From: Owenia fusiformis
Taxonomy: Eukaryota; Annelida; Polychaeta; Sabellida; Oweniidae
Assembly: GCA_903813345.2 (NCBI GenBank)
Contig: CAIIXF020000008.1
Span: forward strand, 9,825,278 to 9,889,277
DNA: 64,000 bases
Direction of reading: 5' to 3'
Both the position numbers and the translations under genes were made by a program. This document shows positions 32,321-48,526 of this stretch, piece after piece. A model generated the notes under the pieces. That model searched no databases, had not been told where the DNA came from, and was given only the letters and a program-made list of their open reading frames with translations. Within the stretch, counting starts at the first letter, position 1. The number at the start of each line of letters is the position of its first letter.

Positions 32321-34740
32321 GAAGCCGACTTCTCTCAACACACACAAGGTCCTTCTCAGGACCACCTTTTACTTTCAAAAGAGACATAGATGTTTATGAA
32401 TTAATTGTAGCCTAAGCTTGCCGTTGTGTGATTGTGTACCGTGTGTGTGTTTGTGGTTTGAAAATTATAAACTTAATTCACAGGCTATAACGAGAGTTAT
32501 AGAAAGCAACCTAAATATCCGTCTAGCATTCTTATCTGCCCTAGTTGTCAAGATGTTTCAAAGATCAAGGCTAGGTTAGAGGAACAGTGGTTGTGCTAGG
32601 CTGCCCGATTGTGTTATGATAGACAGTTGTTCTTGCATGTGGTAGGGTATGCACATTCGTGATGCTTTAATCAATAGTTATGATACGCGATGCACTGCCA
32701 CTGATGTACGTGCCAGCGATTCCATGACACACCATGGTGCAATGTGGGGGGGGGGAGAGATGGTTGGTTCGATGTTACAATAACTATCATGTTGATGTTT
32801 TGGCTGCCTTAAAGTACATTTTCGATTTACCTGACATCTTTCTTTAAAGAGTGAAGCTCACTATTATTACAGGGAATCAACCAGGCTGTTGGATGCAGAT
32901 GGATGGCTTGGGGAAGTTTTGTCAGGAGTTTGATTGTTTTTACCTGTTTGTCTTGTGAATGAACAGCATACAACAAGATTAATTATTAGGTCTAGACCCA
33001 AACAAACAATAGGCAAACAATGTAGTGACAAGGCAGTTTAATTTGAGCTGAATGTCTCTTCTTATACTAGTCTTGGCTATATCCATATTTCTAGAAGTCA
33101 GTCAATTGATGTTGGCTTGATAGTCACTATATGGTCATATCTAAGCAATTGCATGTTTTATCGATCAGAAATAGTCTTTGTGAGTTGATGATCACGAAAT
33201 CTCATCAAAAAATGGGTAGTTTTTGAGGTCTGGATGTATAGAATTGTGCTAAGACTTGTCCAAAGCATGCACTGGCTCCCAGTATGGCATGGCATATGGT
33301 AGAAGAAGGGACCTAACTGCTCTTATTTATGTTCATTTGTCTATTTTCACTATTAGGAATAGCCTTTTTGAGTTAATAATCAAGAAATCTCATCCAGAAT
33401 GTGTAGTAATTGAGGTTTCCATGTGTAGAATTTCATTTCAAATCAGTGTGAGCACACTTCATCTATACCAATACTATAGGCAATAGGCATGGTATATGCT
33501 AGGAGGAACTTTAAATTATACTCATCATTTGGATTGATTGTCTATTTTCACTATAAAGAATAGCCTTTATGAGTTGATAATGAAGAAATGTTTTCCAGAA
33601 TGATAAGAAGTTCTTGAGGATTCAATCACCATGCAACAAGTGTAGAATTGTGTTTAAATAGTCTATGGTATGGTAGAAGAAGTGACCCAATGGCTCATAT
33701 TTCTTTTAAATTGTCTTTTTATTTCACAATTTGGAAAGAAGTCTTTGTGGGGTGATGACTATAAAGAAATGTTAACACTAAATGGATGGATTTTAGGATT
33801 TGATGTAGGCTGGCTACAGAATAATATTGTGATATAGATTGTCTATAAAGTATTTATCCTCTGACTGTGAGCATACATGATGTATGACAGAATTAAGAAA
33901 GTACTTCATTGCTCATAATTCTTTCTAATTTTACACTTCACTAATATTAGAAAAGCATTCTTAAGTTGGTAAGTAAGAAAGCTGGTCTAGAATGGGTGAT
34001 TTTTGAGGACTTCACATAAAGAATTTTGTTAAAATTATCTCAAACATGTATTGGCTGCCTGAATATGTTAGACGAAGAGACTTAATTGCTCACATTATTT
34101 CTCCTATTTCTCCAGTCTTTTTTGACCACTAGAAATAGCTTCTTTGGTATCTGATAATCAAGAGATCTTATCCACAATGGCTGTTTTTAACGGGATTTAT
34201 AAATAGAAGTTTGTTTTGAATTGTCTAAAGCAGGACATTTGCTGCCTGGCATGCATGACACTGTCTGTATAAGCCTATAGACATCATGAATGGTATATAT
34301 TTTATGGTAGAATAAGGGACTTGATTGCTCATATTCCTACCCATTCCAGTTGTCTATACTACTTTTACTATTAGAAATAGCCTAGCCTTTTTGAGTTGAT
34401 GAGGAAGAAACATTAACAAAATAGGGAATATTTGAGGGATTGATACGTTGAACCTTGTTAAAATTGCATAAGTGATGAAGTAGGACATGTAGAAGATGGG
34501 CATTCATAGGCTAATTCTATTCCCTATCAGAAGTGACTTAGCTATGTGAAGTTGTTGCAGAATCGTGGAAAAATTCAGTGATAGCCATTCCCGAAGACAA
34601 TACAAGCACAATTTGAAAGAGACCCTAGATAAACACACTAGACATGCACACAACTATTCATAATTATCTAAATTTCTCTTTTGTAAGATAATGGTGGTCC
34701 TGAGAAGGACCTTGTGGTTGTTGTTTGAAGTTGTCGCCGC

Positions 34741-35118
34741 TTATGCTTTGCTGGCCTTGCTCTTCTTGGGGAGAAGTACAGCCTGGATGTTGGGGAGGAC
34801 ACCTCCTTGGGCGATGGTGACACCTCCGAGAAGTTTGTTCAATTCCTCGTCGTTGCGGACAGCCAACTGAAGATGACGGGGGATGATTCTGCTTTTCTTG
34901 TTGTCACGGGCAGCGTTACCGGCCAACTCCAAGATCTCAGCAGCTAAGTACTCGAGAACGGCAGCCAAGTAGACTGGGGCACCAGCTCCCACACGCTTGG
35001 CGTAGTTTCCTTTGCGAAGAAGACGATGGATTCTTCCAACTGGGAACTGAAGTCCAGCCCTGGTGGATCGGCTCTTTGCCTTTCCCTTTGCTTTTCCTCC
35101 TTTACCGCGTCCAGACAT
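34741..35118 (-). CDS. H2A: Histone H2A, unit 6
   Basis: Protein identical to the unit 1 copy. Stem-loop at 34696-34711 on the minus strand. Confidence 0.97.
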   Translation of the reverse strand: MSGRGKGGKAKGKAKSRSTRAGLQFPVGRIHRLLRKGNYAKRVGAGAPVYLAAVLEYLAAEILELAGNAARDNKKSRIIPRHLQLAVRNDEELNKLLGGVTIAQGGVLPNIQAVLLPKKSKASKA

Positions 35119-35415
35119 GATCGATTGTGTGATTGCTTCGAAAGTTCAAAGTAAAATGATCGAAAAAATCCAAATTCCCTTTTATACTCCTAGAGTGGAT
35201 TCAGACTGCAGAAAAACTGGCCACTTCGCGAAGCTGGTATCTCGCTATTGGTTGAATTTTAGAGCGCTTAAAAATCGGCCAATCAGCGACGACTAGTATC
35301 GTTGAAAGTCGAGTTTTTCTGCAGCCAGAATCCACTAATTTGCATACGGTTTTCATATAAATACATTTCGCTCCGACCTGGCCATTTATTACTCGAGAAA
35401 TCTCAGTACTTCAAA

Positions 35416-35784
35416 ATGGCACCCAAAGCAGCAAGCAAAGGAAGCAAGAAGGCGGTCAAGTCTAAAAGACCAGCCGGAGGAGACAAGAAACGCCGAAGGA
35501 AGAGGAGAGAATCCTACAGCATCTACGTGTACAAAGTCATGAAGCAAGTGCACCCCGACACTGGAATTTCCAGCAAGGCCATGAGCATCATGAACAGCTT
35601 CGTCAACGACATCTTCGAGCGTATCGCCGGGGAAGCATCTCGTCTCGCCCACTACAACAAGCGATCCACCATCACCAGCAGAGAGGTACAGACCGCCGTA
35701 CGTCTCCTTTTGCCCGGTGAGTTGGCTAAGCACGCCGTCAGCGAGGGCACCAAAGCCGTCACCAAGTACACCAGCTCCAAATAA
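35416..35784 (+). CDS. H2B: Histone H2B, unit 6
   Basis: Protein identical to the unit 1 copy. Stem-loop at 35813-35828. Confidence 0.97.
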   Translation: MAPKAASKGSKKAVKSKRPAGGDKKRRRKRRESYSIYVYKVMKQVHPDTGISSKAMSIMNSFVNDIFERIAGEASRLAHYNKRSTITSREVQTAVRLLLPGELAKHAVSEGTKAVTKYTSSK

Positions 35785-37085
35785 ACTGTCTCAGTTTATA
35801 CCTAAAACACAAGGTCCTTCTCAGGACCACCTTTTACTTACAAAAGAGATATTAGCATTTATGAATTATTATTATTTATCTATAGGCTAAGAGGCCGAAG
35901 TAGGCCTATCATATTATTATTATTTTGTCACGTCCGTTCTGGAATAGCGTTATGAAGGCTTATGTGTGCTGGGACCAACACAAAAAGATGTTAGTCCCAG
36001 GTGTGTGTGTGTGTGAATGAGGAAAATATGTAGGCCTATGTTTGGCATGCCCCGACATCAGTTTTCACTGATAGGTCTCAATATAGCCCAGGACTAGTAT
36101 GCTTACAATATATTGCTCGCGACAGTGTCTATGTTTATTTCATTGATATTTCACTTTAGTTTAAAAGCCCCTGTAGCCTACCCCGACTCAGAAATTCACA
36201 AACTAATATTCCGACTTATACTGTCGTGTGAATGATTCTTTTAGCCCGGTTCACCCATTTTTCTTGGGTAGGCCTATCGTCGGAAAGCTATCGTTGCTAG
36301 CTGGATGGGGGTGCCATCAATTTAGAAATCCGTTAAGAAACAACGGAGCTAGAGACGGAAAACCAGTGACATTTCTAAAAAGTCAGTTTAGAGTCGAAAA
36401 GGTGGATTGGCGCTGCAGGAAAACCGACCAATCAGAATGCTAGATTTCTCAGTATTTCTTAAGTGAATCTTCAGATTCTCAGAAACGACTTCACGCTCGA
36501 ATTTCACCTATCTATCGCTAACGGATCGCTTTGACATTGATACCATCGGGAAGCTGGTATCGCCAGCTTCACGGTGACATTATTCTCTCAGAAATCGACC
36601 GAGAAACGGCGGAGAAAATGACCGATAAGTGCCATTTCTAAAACGTCGAGTTTGGAGACCTAAAAGTGGATTGGCGCTGCAGGAAAGTCGACCAATCAGA
36701 ACGCAGCATTTCTTATGTGAAACTTGAAATTCGAGAAATCGTCTTTACCCTCAATTTTAGCCATTTTTTCGCAATCTGACCACTACCAAAGTGGTACCAT
36801 CAGAAAGCTATCGTTACTAGCTAAAGGGTGGTCTTATTTATTTAGAAATCCACCGACAGACGGTTGAGTTATGGACCGATACGTGCCATTTCTTAAACAG
36901 CCAGTTTAGATCAGAAAAGTGGATTCAGACTGCAACAACTTTTCGACTCGGCTATGCAAATTAGCTCGTTCGCGTATCTAGGTCACTAGGTCACAAATTT
37001 AGGTTAGTAGGTTTGTTCTGTCAAGGCCGCGCGTGTTTCGGTATATAATCAAATCTCGGTCTAATCGACTTCATTATTCGACTGA

Positions 37086-37421
<336 letters not shown>

Positions 37422-38265
37422 ACAACCCATCGACAACAACAAACACAAGGTCCTTCTCAGGACCACCTTTTCTTACAAGGGAGAAATTTTTAAGTTTATG
37501 AATAGAGCTCTAACATTAAAATTAGATCTACGACTTGTTTGTGTGTGTGTGTGTGTATTGTAACTTACTATGTATGGATGTGAATGAATGATATTTGAAA
37601 TGGTAGATCGTAGAGCTACTTTGACTGCCTGCCTGCAAATGCATAGCCCAGTTATAATGCCCAGGTCAAAATGTATTATAATAGGGTTTATGTGTTAGAT
37701 GTTCATAGTCTGATAGCCTCTATATTGTCTTCCCCGTAGAATCAGGTGAACAGTCCCGTCAAATGCTGGATATCTGGCCGATGAATGCGTGTTGAAAGAC
37801 TAATAACGTTCAGTTGAAAATTACCCCCTACATGCATTTTCTCGAAAACACACGGTCGCTTTGAACGCCGTTTTTCACCTAAAGTTCGACGTCTGATCTC
37901 CGTAAATCATATCTTATTAGATAGAACTTTCAATTATCTTCAAGATGAGTACCGACATGGCGACGTTAGTCTTTAGGAAATGAGGAAAATTAGCAATTTT
38001 CTAAGAGTGGTAGGGCAAAAAATCATTTTCGTTTCAACATTTTGTTTTGCGACACTTTGGCCTAAAAAGTGGATTCAGGCTGCAGAGAAATCACAAATGT
38101 TAGTCGCTTGTGATTGGCCCAAAAAAGCGCCTTCTCCTAATGAACCAATCGCGCAATAGCCCGCCCAGAAAGTAACCAATCAGCGAAGACCAGTATAGTC
38201 GGACCCTAGCCCATATACCGGTGGCAATTTTTACATCGGAATTAACCGTTTCTCAGTCAATCTAA

Positions 38266-38691
<426 letters not shown>

Positions 38692-41111
38692 GAAGCCGAC
38701 TTCTCTCAACACACACAAGGTCCTTCTCAGGACCACCTTTTACTTTCAAAAGAGACATAGATGTTTATGAATTAATTGTAGCCTAAGCTTGCCGTTGTGT
38801 GATTGTGTACCGTGTGTGTGTTTGTGGTTTGAAAATTATAAACTTAATTCACAGGCTATAACGAGAGTTATAGAAAGCAACCTAAATATCCGTCTAGCAT
38901 TCTTATCTGCCCTAGTTGTCAAGATGTTTCAAAGATCAAGGCTAGGTTAGAGGAACAGTGGTTGTGCTAGGCTGCCCGATTGTGTTATGATAGACAGTTG
39001 TTCTTGCATGTGGTAGGGTATGCACATTCGTGATGCTTTAATCAATAGTTATGATACGCGATGCACTGCCACTGATGTACGTGCCAGCGATTCCATGACA
39101 CACCATGGTGCAATGTGGGGGGGGGGAGAGATGGTTGGTTCGATGTTACAATAACTATCATGTTGATGTTTTGGCTGCCTTAAAGTACATTTTCGATTTA
39201 CCTGACATCTTTCTTTAAAGAGTGAAGCTCACTATTATTACAGGGAATCAACCAGGCTGTTGGATGCAGATGGATGGCTTGGGGAAGTTTTGTCAGGAGT
39301 TTGATTGTTTTTACCTGTTTGTCTTGTGAATGAACAGCATACAACAAGATTAATTATTAGGTCTAGACCCAAACAAACAATAGGCAAACAATGTAGTGAC
39401 AAGGCAGTTTAATTTGAGCTGAATGTCTCTTCTTATACTAGTCTTGGCTATATCCATATTTCTAGAAGTCAGTCAATTGATGTTGGCTTGATAGTCACTA
39501 TATGGTCATATCTAAGCAATTGCATGTTTTATCGATCAGAAATAGTCTTTGTGAGTTGATGATCACGAAATCTCATCAAAAAATGGGTAGTTTTTGAGGT
39601 CTGGATGTATAGAATTGTGCTAAGACTTGTCCAAAGCATGCACTGGCTCCCAGTATGGCATGGCATATGGTAGAAGAAGGGACCTAACTGCTCTTATTTA
39701 TGTTCATTTGTCTATTTTCACTATTAGGAATAGCCTTTTTGAGTTAATAATCAAGAAATCTCATCCAGAATGTGTAGTAATTGAGGTTTCCATGTGTAGA
39801 ATTTCATTTCAAATCAGTGTGAGCACACTTCATCTATACCAATACTATAGGCAATAGGCATGGTATATGCTAGGAGGAACTTTAAATTATACTCATCATT
39901 TGGATTGATTGTCTATTTTCACTATAAAGAATAGCCTTTATGAGTTGATAATGAAGAAATGTTTTCCAGAATGATAAGAAGTTCTTGAGGATTCAATCAC
40001 CATGCAACAAGTGTAGAATTGTGTTTAAATAGTCTATGGTATGGTAGAAGAAGTGACCCAATGGCTCATATTTCTTTTAAATTGTCTTTTTATTTCACAA
40101 TTTGGAAAGAAGTCTTTGTGGGGTGATGACTATAAAGAAATGTTAACACTAAATGGATGGATTTTAGGATTTGATGTAGGCTGGCTACAGAATAATATTG
40201 TGATATAGATTGTCTATAAAGTATTTATCCTCTGACTGTGAGCATACATGATGTATGACAGAATTAAGAAAGTACTTCATTGCTCATAATTCTTTCTAAT
40301 TTTACACTTCACTAATATTAGAAAAGCATTCTTAAGTTGGTAAGTAAGAAAGCTGGTCTAGAATGGGTGATTTTTGAGGACTTCACATAAAGAATTTTGT
40401 TAAAATTATCTCAAACATGTATTGGCTGCCTGAATATGTTAGACGAAGAGACTTAATTGCTCACATTATTTCTCCTATTTCTCCAGTCTTTTTTGACCAC
40501 TAGAAATAGCTTCTTTGGTATCTGATAATCAAGAGATCTTATCCACAATGGCTGTTTTTAACGGGATTTATAAATAGAAGTTTGTTTTGAATTGTCTAAA
40601 GCAGGACATTTGCTGCCTGGCATGCATGACACTGTCTGTATAAGCCTATAGACATCATGAATGGTATATATTTTATGGTAGAATAAGGGACTTGATTGCT
40701 CATATTCCTACCCATTCCAGTTGTCTATACTACTTTTACTATTAGAAATAGCCTAGCCTTTTTGAGTTGATGAGGAAGAAACATTAACAAAATAGGGAAT
40801 ATTTGAGGGATTGATACGTTGAACCTTGTTAAAATTGCATAAGTGATGAAGTAGGACATGTAGAAGATGGGCATTCATAGGCTAATTCTATTCCCTATCA
40901 GAAGTGACTTAGCTATGTGAAGTTGTTGCAGAATCGTGGAAAAATTCAGTGATAGCCATTCCCGAAGACAATACAAGCACAATTTGAAAGAGACCCTAGA
41001 TAAACACACTAGACATGCACACAACTATTCATAATTATCTAAATTTCTCTTTTGTAAGATAATGGTGGTCCTGAGAAGGACCTTGTGGTTGTTGTTTGAA
41101 GTTGTCGCCGC

Positions 41112-41489
41112 TTATGCTTTGCTGGCCTTGCTCTTCTTGGGGAGAAGTACAGCCTGGATGTTGGGGAGGACACCTCCTTGGGCGATGGTGACACCTCCGA
41201 GAAGTTTGTTCAATTCCTCGTCGTTGCGGACAGCCAACTGAAGATGACGGGGGATGATTCTGCTTTTCTTGTTGTCACGGGCAGCGTTACCGGCCAACTC
41301 CAAGATCTCAGCAGCTAAGTACTCGAGAACGGCAGCCAAGTAGACTGGGGCACCAGCTCCCACACGCTTGGCGTAGTTTCCTTTGCGAAGAAGACGATGG
41401 ATTCTTCCAACTGGGAACTGAAGTCCAGCCCTGGTGGATCGGCTCTTTGCCTTTCCCTTTGCTTTTCCTCCTTTACCGCGTCCAGACAT
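41112..41489 (-). CDS. H2A: Histone H2A, unit 7
   Basis: Protein identical to the unit 1 copy. Stem-loop at 41067-41082 on the minus strand. Confidence 0.97.
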   Translation of the reverse strand: MSGRGKGGKAKGKAKSRSTRAGLQFPVGRIHRLLRKGNYAKRVGAGAPVYLAAVLEYLAAEILELAGNAARDNKKSRIIPRHLQLAVRNDEELNKLLGGVTIAQGGVLPNIQAVLLPKKSKASKA

Positions 41490-41786
41490 GATCGATTGTG
41501 TGATTGCTTCGAAAGTTCAAAGTAAAATGATCGAAAAAATCCAAATTCCCTTTTATACTCCTAGAGTGGATTCAGACTGCAGAAAAACTGGCCACTTCGC
41601 GAAGCTGGTATCTCGCTATTGGTTGAATTTTAGAGCGCTTAAAAATCGGCCAATCAGCGACGACTAGTATCGTTGAAAGTCGAGTTTTTCTGCAGCCAGA
41701 ATCCACTAATTTGCATACGGTTTTCATATAAATACATTTCGCTCCGACCTGGCCATTTATTACTCGAGAAATCTCAGTACTTCAAA

Positions 41787-42155
41787 ATGGCACCCAAAGC
41801 AGCAAGCAAAGGAAGCAAGAAGGCGGTCAAGTCTAAAAGACCAGCCGGAGGAGACAAGAAACGCCGAAGGAAGAGGAGAGAATCCTACAGCATCTACGTG
41901 TACAAAGTCATGAAGCAAGTGCACCCCGACACTGGAATTTCCAGCAAGGCCATGAGCATCATGAACAGCTTCGTCAACGACATCTTCGAGCGTATCGCCG
42001 GGGAAGCATCTCGTCTCGCCCACTACAACAAGCGATCCACCATCACCAGCAGAGAGGTACAGACCGCCGTACGTCTCCTTTTGCCCGGTGAGTTGGCTAA
42101 GCACGCCGTCAGCGAGGGCACCAAAGCCGTCACCAAGTACACCAGCTCCAAATAA
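41787..42155 (+). CDS. H2B: Histone H2B, unit 7
   Basis: Protein identical to the unit 1 copy. Stem-loop at 42184-42199. Confidence 0.97.
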   Translation: MAPKAASKGSKKAVKSKRPAGGDKKRRRKRRESYSIYVYKVMKQVHPDTGISSKAMSIMNSFVNDIFERIAGEASRLAHYNKRSTITSREVQTAVRLLLPGELAKHAVSEGTKAVTKYTSSK

Positions 42156-43456
42156 ACTGTCTCAGTTTATACCTAAAACACAAGGTCCTTCTCAGGACCA
42201 CCTTTTACTTACAAAAGAGATATTAGCATTTATGAATTATTATTATTTATCTATAGGCTAAGAGGCCGAAGTAGGCCTATCATATTATTATTATTTTGTC
42301 ACGTCCGTTCTGGAATAGCGTTATGAAGGCTTATGTGTGCTGGGACCAACACAAAAAGATGTTAGTCCCAGGTGTGTGTGTGTGTGAATGAGGAAAATAT
42401 GTAGGCCTATGTTTGGCATGCCCCGACATCAGTTTTCACTGATAGGTCTCAATATAGCCCAGGACTAGTATGCTTACAATATATTGCTCGCGACAGTGTC
42501 TATGTTTATTTCATTGATATTTCACTTTAGTTTAAAAGCCCCTGTAGCCTACCCCGACTCAGAAATTCACAAACTAATATTCCGACTTATACTGTCGTGT
42601 GAATGATTCTTTTAGCCCGGTTCACCCATTTTTCTTGGGTAGGCCTATCGTCGGAAAGCTATCGTTGCTAGCTGGATGGGGGTGCCATCAATTTAGAAAT
42701 CCGTTAAGAAACAACGGAGCTAGAGACGGAAAACCAGTGACATTTCTAAAAAGTCAGTTTAGAGTCGAAAAGGTGGATTGGCGCTGCAGGAAAACCGACC
42801 AATCAGAATGCTAGATTTCTCAGTATTTCTTAAGTGAATCTTCAGATTCTCAGAAACGACTTCACGCTCGAATTTCACCTATCTATCGCTAACGGATCGC
42901 TTTGACATTGATACCATCGGGAAGCTGGTATCGCCAGCTTCACGGTGACATTATTCTCTCAGAAATCGACCGAGAAACGGCGGAGAAAATGACCGATAAG
43001 TGCCATTTCTAAAACGTCGAGTTTGGAGACCTAAAAGTGGATTGGCGCTGCAGGAAAGTCGACCAATCAGAACGCAGCATTTCTTATGTGAAACTTGAAA
43101 TTCGAGAAATCGTCTTTACCCTCAATTTTAGCCATTTTTTCGCAATCTGACCACTACCAAAGTGGTACCATCAGAAAGCTATCGTTACTAGCTAAAGGGT
43201 GGTCTTATTTATTTAGAAATCCACCGACAGACGGTTGAGTTATGGACCGATACGTGCCATTTCTTAAACAGCCAGTTTAGATCAGAAAAGTGGATTCAGA
43301 CTGCAACAACTTTTCGACTCGGCTATGCAAATTAGCTCGTTCGCGTATCTAGGTCACTAGGTCACAAATTTAGGTTAGTAGGTTTGTTCTGTCAAGGCCG
43401 CGCGTGTTTCGGTATATAATCAAATCTCGGTCTAATCGACTTCATTATTCGACTGA

Positions 43457-43792
<336 letters not shown>

Positions 43793-44636
43793 ACAACCCA
43801 TCGACAACAACAAACACAAGGTCCTTCTCAGGACCACCTTTTCTTACAAGGGAGAAATTTTTAAGTTTATGAATAGAGCTCTAACATTAAAATTAGATCT
43901 ACGACTTGTTTGTGTGTGTGTGTGTGTATTGTAACTTACTATGTATGGATGTGAATGAATGATATTTGAAATGGTAGATCGTAGAGCTACTTTGACTGCC
44001 TGCCTGCAAATGCATAGCCCAGTTATAATGCCCAGGTCAAAATGTATTATAATAGGGTTTATGTGTTAGATGTTCATAGTCTGATAGCCTCTATATTGTC
44101 TTCCCCGTAGAATCAGGTGAACAGTCCCGTCAAATGCTGGATATCTGGCCGATGAATGCGTGTTGAAAGACTAATAACGTTCAGTTGAAAATTACCCCCT
44201 ACATGCATTTTCTCGAAAACACACGGTCGCTTTGAACGCCGTTTTTCACCTAAAGTTCGACGTCTGATCTCCGTAAATCATATCTTATTAGATAGAACTT
44301 TCAATTATCTTCAAGATGAGTACCGACATGGCGACGTTAGTCTTTAGGAAATGAGGAAAATTAGCAATTTTCTAAGAGTGGTAGGGCAAAAAATCATTTT
44401 CGTTTCAACATTTTGTTTTGCGACACTTTGGCCTAAAAAGTGGATTCAGGCTGCAGAGAAATCACAAATGTTAGTCGCTTGTGATTGGCCCAAAAAAGCG
44501 CCTTCTCCTAATGAACCAATCGCGCAATAGCCCGCCCAGAAAGTAACCAATCAGCGAAGACCAGTATAGTCGGACCCTAGCCCATATACCGGTGGCAATT
44601 TTTACATCGGAATTAACCGTTTCTCAGTCAATCTAA

Positions 44637-45062
<426 letters not shown>

Positions 45063-47482
45063 GAAGCCGACTTCTCTCAACACACACAAGGTCCTTCTCA
45101 GGACCACCTTTTACTTTCAAAAGAGACATAGATGTTTATGAATTAATTGTAGCCTAAGCTTGCCGTTGTGTGATTGTGTACCGTGTGTGTGTTTGTGGTT
45201 TGAAAATTATAAACTTAATTCACAGGCTATAACGAGAGTTATAGAAAGCAACCTAAATATCCGTCTAGCATTCTTATCTGCCCTAGTTGTCAAGATGTTT
45301 CAAAGATCAAGGCTAGGTTAGAGGAACAGTGGTTGTGCTAGGCTGCCCGATTGTGTTATGATAGACAGTTGTTCTTGCATGTGGTAGGGTATGCACATTC
45401 GTGATGCTTTAATCAATAGTTATGATACGCGATGCACTGCCACTGATGTACGTGCCAGCGATTCCATGACACACCATGGTGCAATGTGGGGGGGGGGAGA
45501 GATGGTTGGTTCGATGTTACAATAACTATCATGTTGATGTTTTGGCTGCCTTAAAGTACATTTTCGATTTACCTGACATCTTTCTTTAAAGAGTGAAGCT
45601 CACTATTATTACAGGGAATCAACCAGGCTGTTGGATGCAGATGGATGGCTTGGGGAAGTTTTGTCAGGAGTTTGATTGTTTTTACCTGTTTGTCTTGTGA
45701 ATGAACAGCATACAACAAGATTAATTATTAGGTCTAGACCCAAACAAACAATAGGCAAACAATGTAGTGACAAGGCAGTTTAATTTGAGCTGAATGTCTC
45801 TTCTTATACTAGTCTTGGCTATATCCATATTTCTAGAAGTCAGTCAATTGATGTTGGCTTGATAGTCACTATATGGTCATATCTAAGCAATTGCATGTTT
45901 TATCGATCAGAAATAGTCTTTGTGAGTTGATGATCACGAAATCTCATCAAAAAATGGGTAGTTTTTGAGGTCTGGATGTATAGAATTGTGCTAAGACTTG
46001 TCCAAAGCATGCACTGGCTCCCAGTATGGCATGGCATATGGTAGAAGAAGGGACCTAACTGCTCTTATTTATGTTCATTTGTCTATTTTCACTATTAGGA
46101 ATAGCCTTTTTGAGTTAATAATCAAGAAATCTCATCCAGAATGTGTAGTAATTGAGGTTTCCATGTGTAGAATTTCATTTCAAATCAGTGTGAGCACACT
46201 TCATCTATACCAATACTATAGGCAATAGGCATGGTATATGCTAGGAGGAACTTTAAATTATACTCATCATTTGGATTGATTGTCTATTTTCACTATAAAG
46301 AATAGCCTTTATGAGTTGATAATGAAGAAATGTTTTCCAGAATGATAAGAAGTTCTTGAGGATTCAATCACCATGCAACAAGTGTAGAATTGTGTTTAAA
46401 TAGTCTATGGTATGGTAGAAGAAGTGACCCAATGGCTCATATTTCTTTTAAATTGTCTTTTTATTTCACAATTTGGAAAGAAGTCTTTGTGGGGTGATGA
46501 CTATAAAGAAATGTTAACACTAAATGGATGGATTTTAGGATTTGATGTAGGCTGGCTACAGAATAATATTGTGATATAGATTGTCTATAAAGTATTTATC
46601 CTCTGACTGTGAGCATACATGATGTATGACAGAATTAAGAAAGTACTTCATTGCTCATAATTCTTTCTAATTTTACACTTCACTAATATTAGAAAAGCAT
46701 TCTTAAGTTGGTAAGTAAGAAAGCTGGTCTAGAATGGGTGATTTTTGAGGACTTCACATAAAGAATTTTGTTAAAATTATCTCAAACATGTATTGGCTGC
46801 CTGAATATGTTAGACGAAGAGACTTAATTGCTCACATTATTTCTCCTATTTCTCCAGTCTTTTTTGACCACTAGAAATAGCTTCTTTGGTATCTGATAAT
46901 CAAGAGATCTTATCCACAATGGCTGTTTTTAACGGGATTTATAAATAGAAGTTTGTTTTGAATTGTCTAAAGCAGGACATTTGCTGCCTGGCATGCATGA
47001 CACTGTCTGTATAAGCCTATAGACATCATGAATGGTATATATTTTATGGTAGAATAAGGGACTTGATTGCTCATATTCCTACCCATTCCAGTTGTCTATA
47101 CTACTTTTACTATTAGAAATAGCCTAGCCTTTTTGAGTTGATGAGGAAGAAACATTAACAAAATAGGGAATATTTGAGGGATTGATACGTTGAACCTTGT
47201 TAAAATTGCATAAGTGATGAAGTAGGACATGTAGAAGATGGGCATTCATAGGCTAATTCTATTCCCTATCAGAAGTGACTTAGCTATGTGAAGTTGTTGC
47301 AGAATCGTGGAAAAATTCAGTGATAGCCATTCCCGAAGACAATACAAGCACAATTTGAAAGAGACCCTAGATAAACACACTAGACATGCACACAACTATT
47401 CATAATTATCTAAATTTCTCTTTTGTAAGATAATGGTGGTCCTGAGAAGGACCTTGTGGTTGTTGTTTGAAGTTGTCGCCGC

Positions 47483-47860
47483 TTATGCTTTGCTGGCCTT
47501 GCTCTTCTTGGGGAGAAGTACAGCCTGGATGTTGGGGAGGACACCTCCTTGGGCGATGGTGACACCTCCGAGAAGTTTGTTCAATTCCTCGTCGTTGCGG
47601 ACAGCCAACTGAAGATGACGGGGGATGATTCTGCTTTTCTTGTTGTCACGGGCAGCGTTACCGGCCAACTCCAAGATCTCAGCAGCTAAGTACTCGAGAA
47701 CGGCAGCCAAGTAGACTGGGGCACCAGCTCCCACACGCTTGGCGTAGTTTCCTTTGCGAAGAAGACGATGGATTCTTCCAACTGGGAACTGAAGTCCAGC
47801 CCTGGTGGATCGGCTCTTTGCCTTTCCCTTTGCTTTTCCTCCTTTACCGCGTCCAGACAT
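47483..47860 (-). CDS. H2A: Histone H2A, unit 8
   Basis: Protein identical to the unit 1 copy. Stem-loop at 47438-47453 on the minus strand. Confidence 0.97.
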   Translation of the reverse strand: MSGRGKGGKAKGKAKSRSTRAGLQFPVGRIHRLLRKGNYAKRVGAGAPVYLAAVLEYLAAEILELAGNAARDNKKSRIIPRHLQLAVRNDEELNKLLGGVTIAQGGVLPNIQAVLLPKKSKASKA

Positions 47861-48157
47861 GATCGATTGTGTGATTGCTTCGAAAGTTCAAAGTAAAATG
47901 ATCGAAAAAATCCAAATTCCCTTTTATACTCCTAGAGTGGATTCAGACTGCAGAAAAACTGGCCACTTCGCGAAGCTGGTATCTCGCTATTGGTTGAATT
48001 TTAGAGCGCTTAAAAATCGGCCAATCAGCGACGACTAGTATCGTTGAAAGTCGAGTTTTTCTGCAGCCAGAATCCACTAATTTGCATACGGTTTTCATAT
48101 AAATACATTTCGCTCCGACCTGGCCATTTATTACTCGAGAAATCTCAGTACTTCAAA

Positions 48158-48526
48158 ATGGCACCCAAAGCAGCAAGCAAAGGAAGCAAGAAGGCGGTCA
48201 AGTCTAAAAGACCAGCCGGAGGAGACAAGAAACGCCGAAGGAAGAGGAGAGAATCCTACAGCATCTACGTGTACAAAGTCATGAAGCAAGTGCACCCCGA
48301 CACTGGAATTTCCAGCAAGGCCATGAGCATCATGAACAGCTTCGTCAACGACATCTTCGAGCGTATCGCCGGGGAAGCATCTCGTCTCGCCCACTACAAC
48401 AAGCGATCCACCATCACCAGCAGAGAGGTACAGACCGCCGTACGTCTCCTTTTGCCCGGTGAGTTGGCTAAGCACGCCGTCAGCGAGGGCACCAAAGCCG
48501 TCACCAAGTACACCAGCTCCAAATAA
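48158..48526 (+). CDS. H2B: Histone H2B, unit 8
   Basis: Protein identical to the unit 1 copy and the last gene of the array. Stem-loop at 48555-48570. Confidence 0.97.
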   Translation: MAPKAASKGSKKAVKSKRPAGGDKKRRRKRRESYSIYVYKVMKQVHPDTGISSKAMSIMNSFVNDIFERIAGEASRLAHYNKRSTITSREVQTAVRLLLPGELAKHAVSEGTKAVTKYTSSK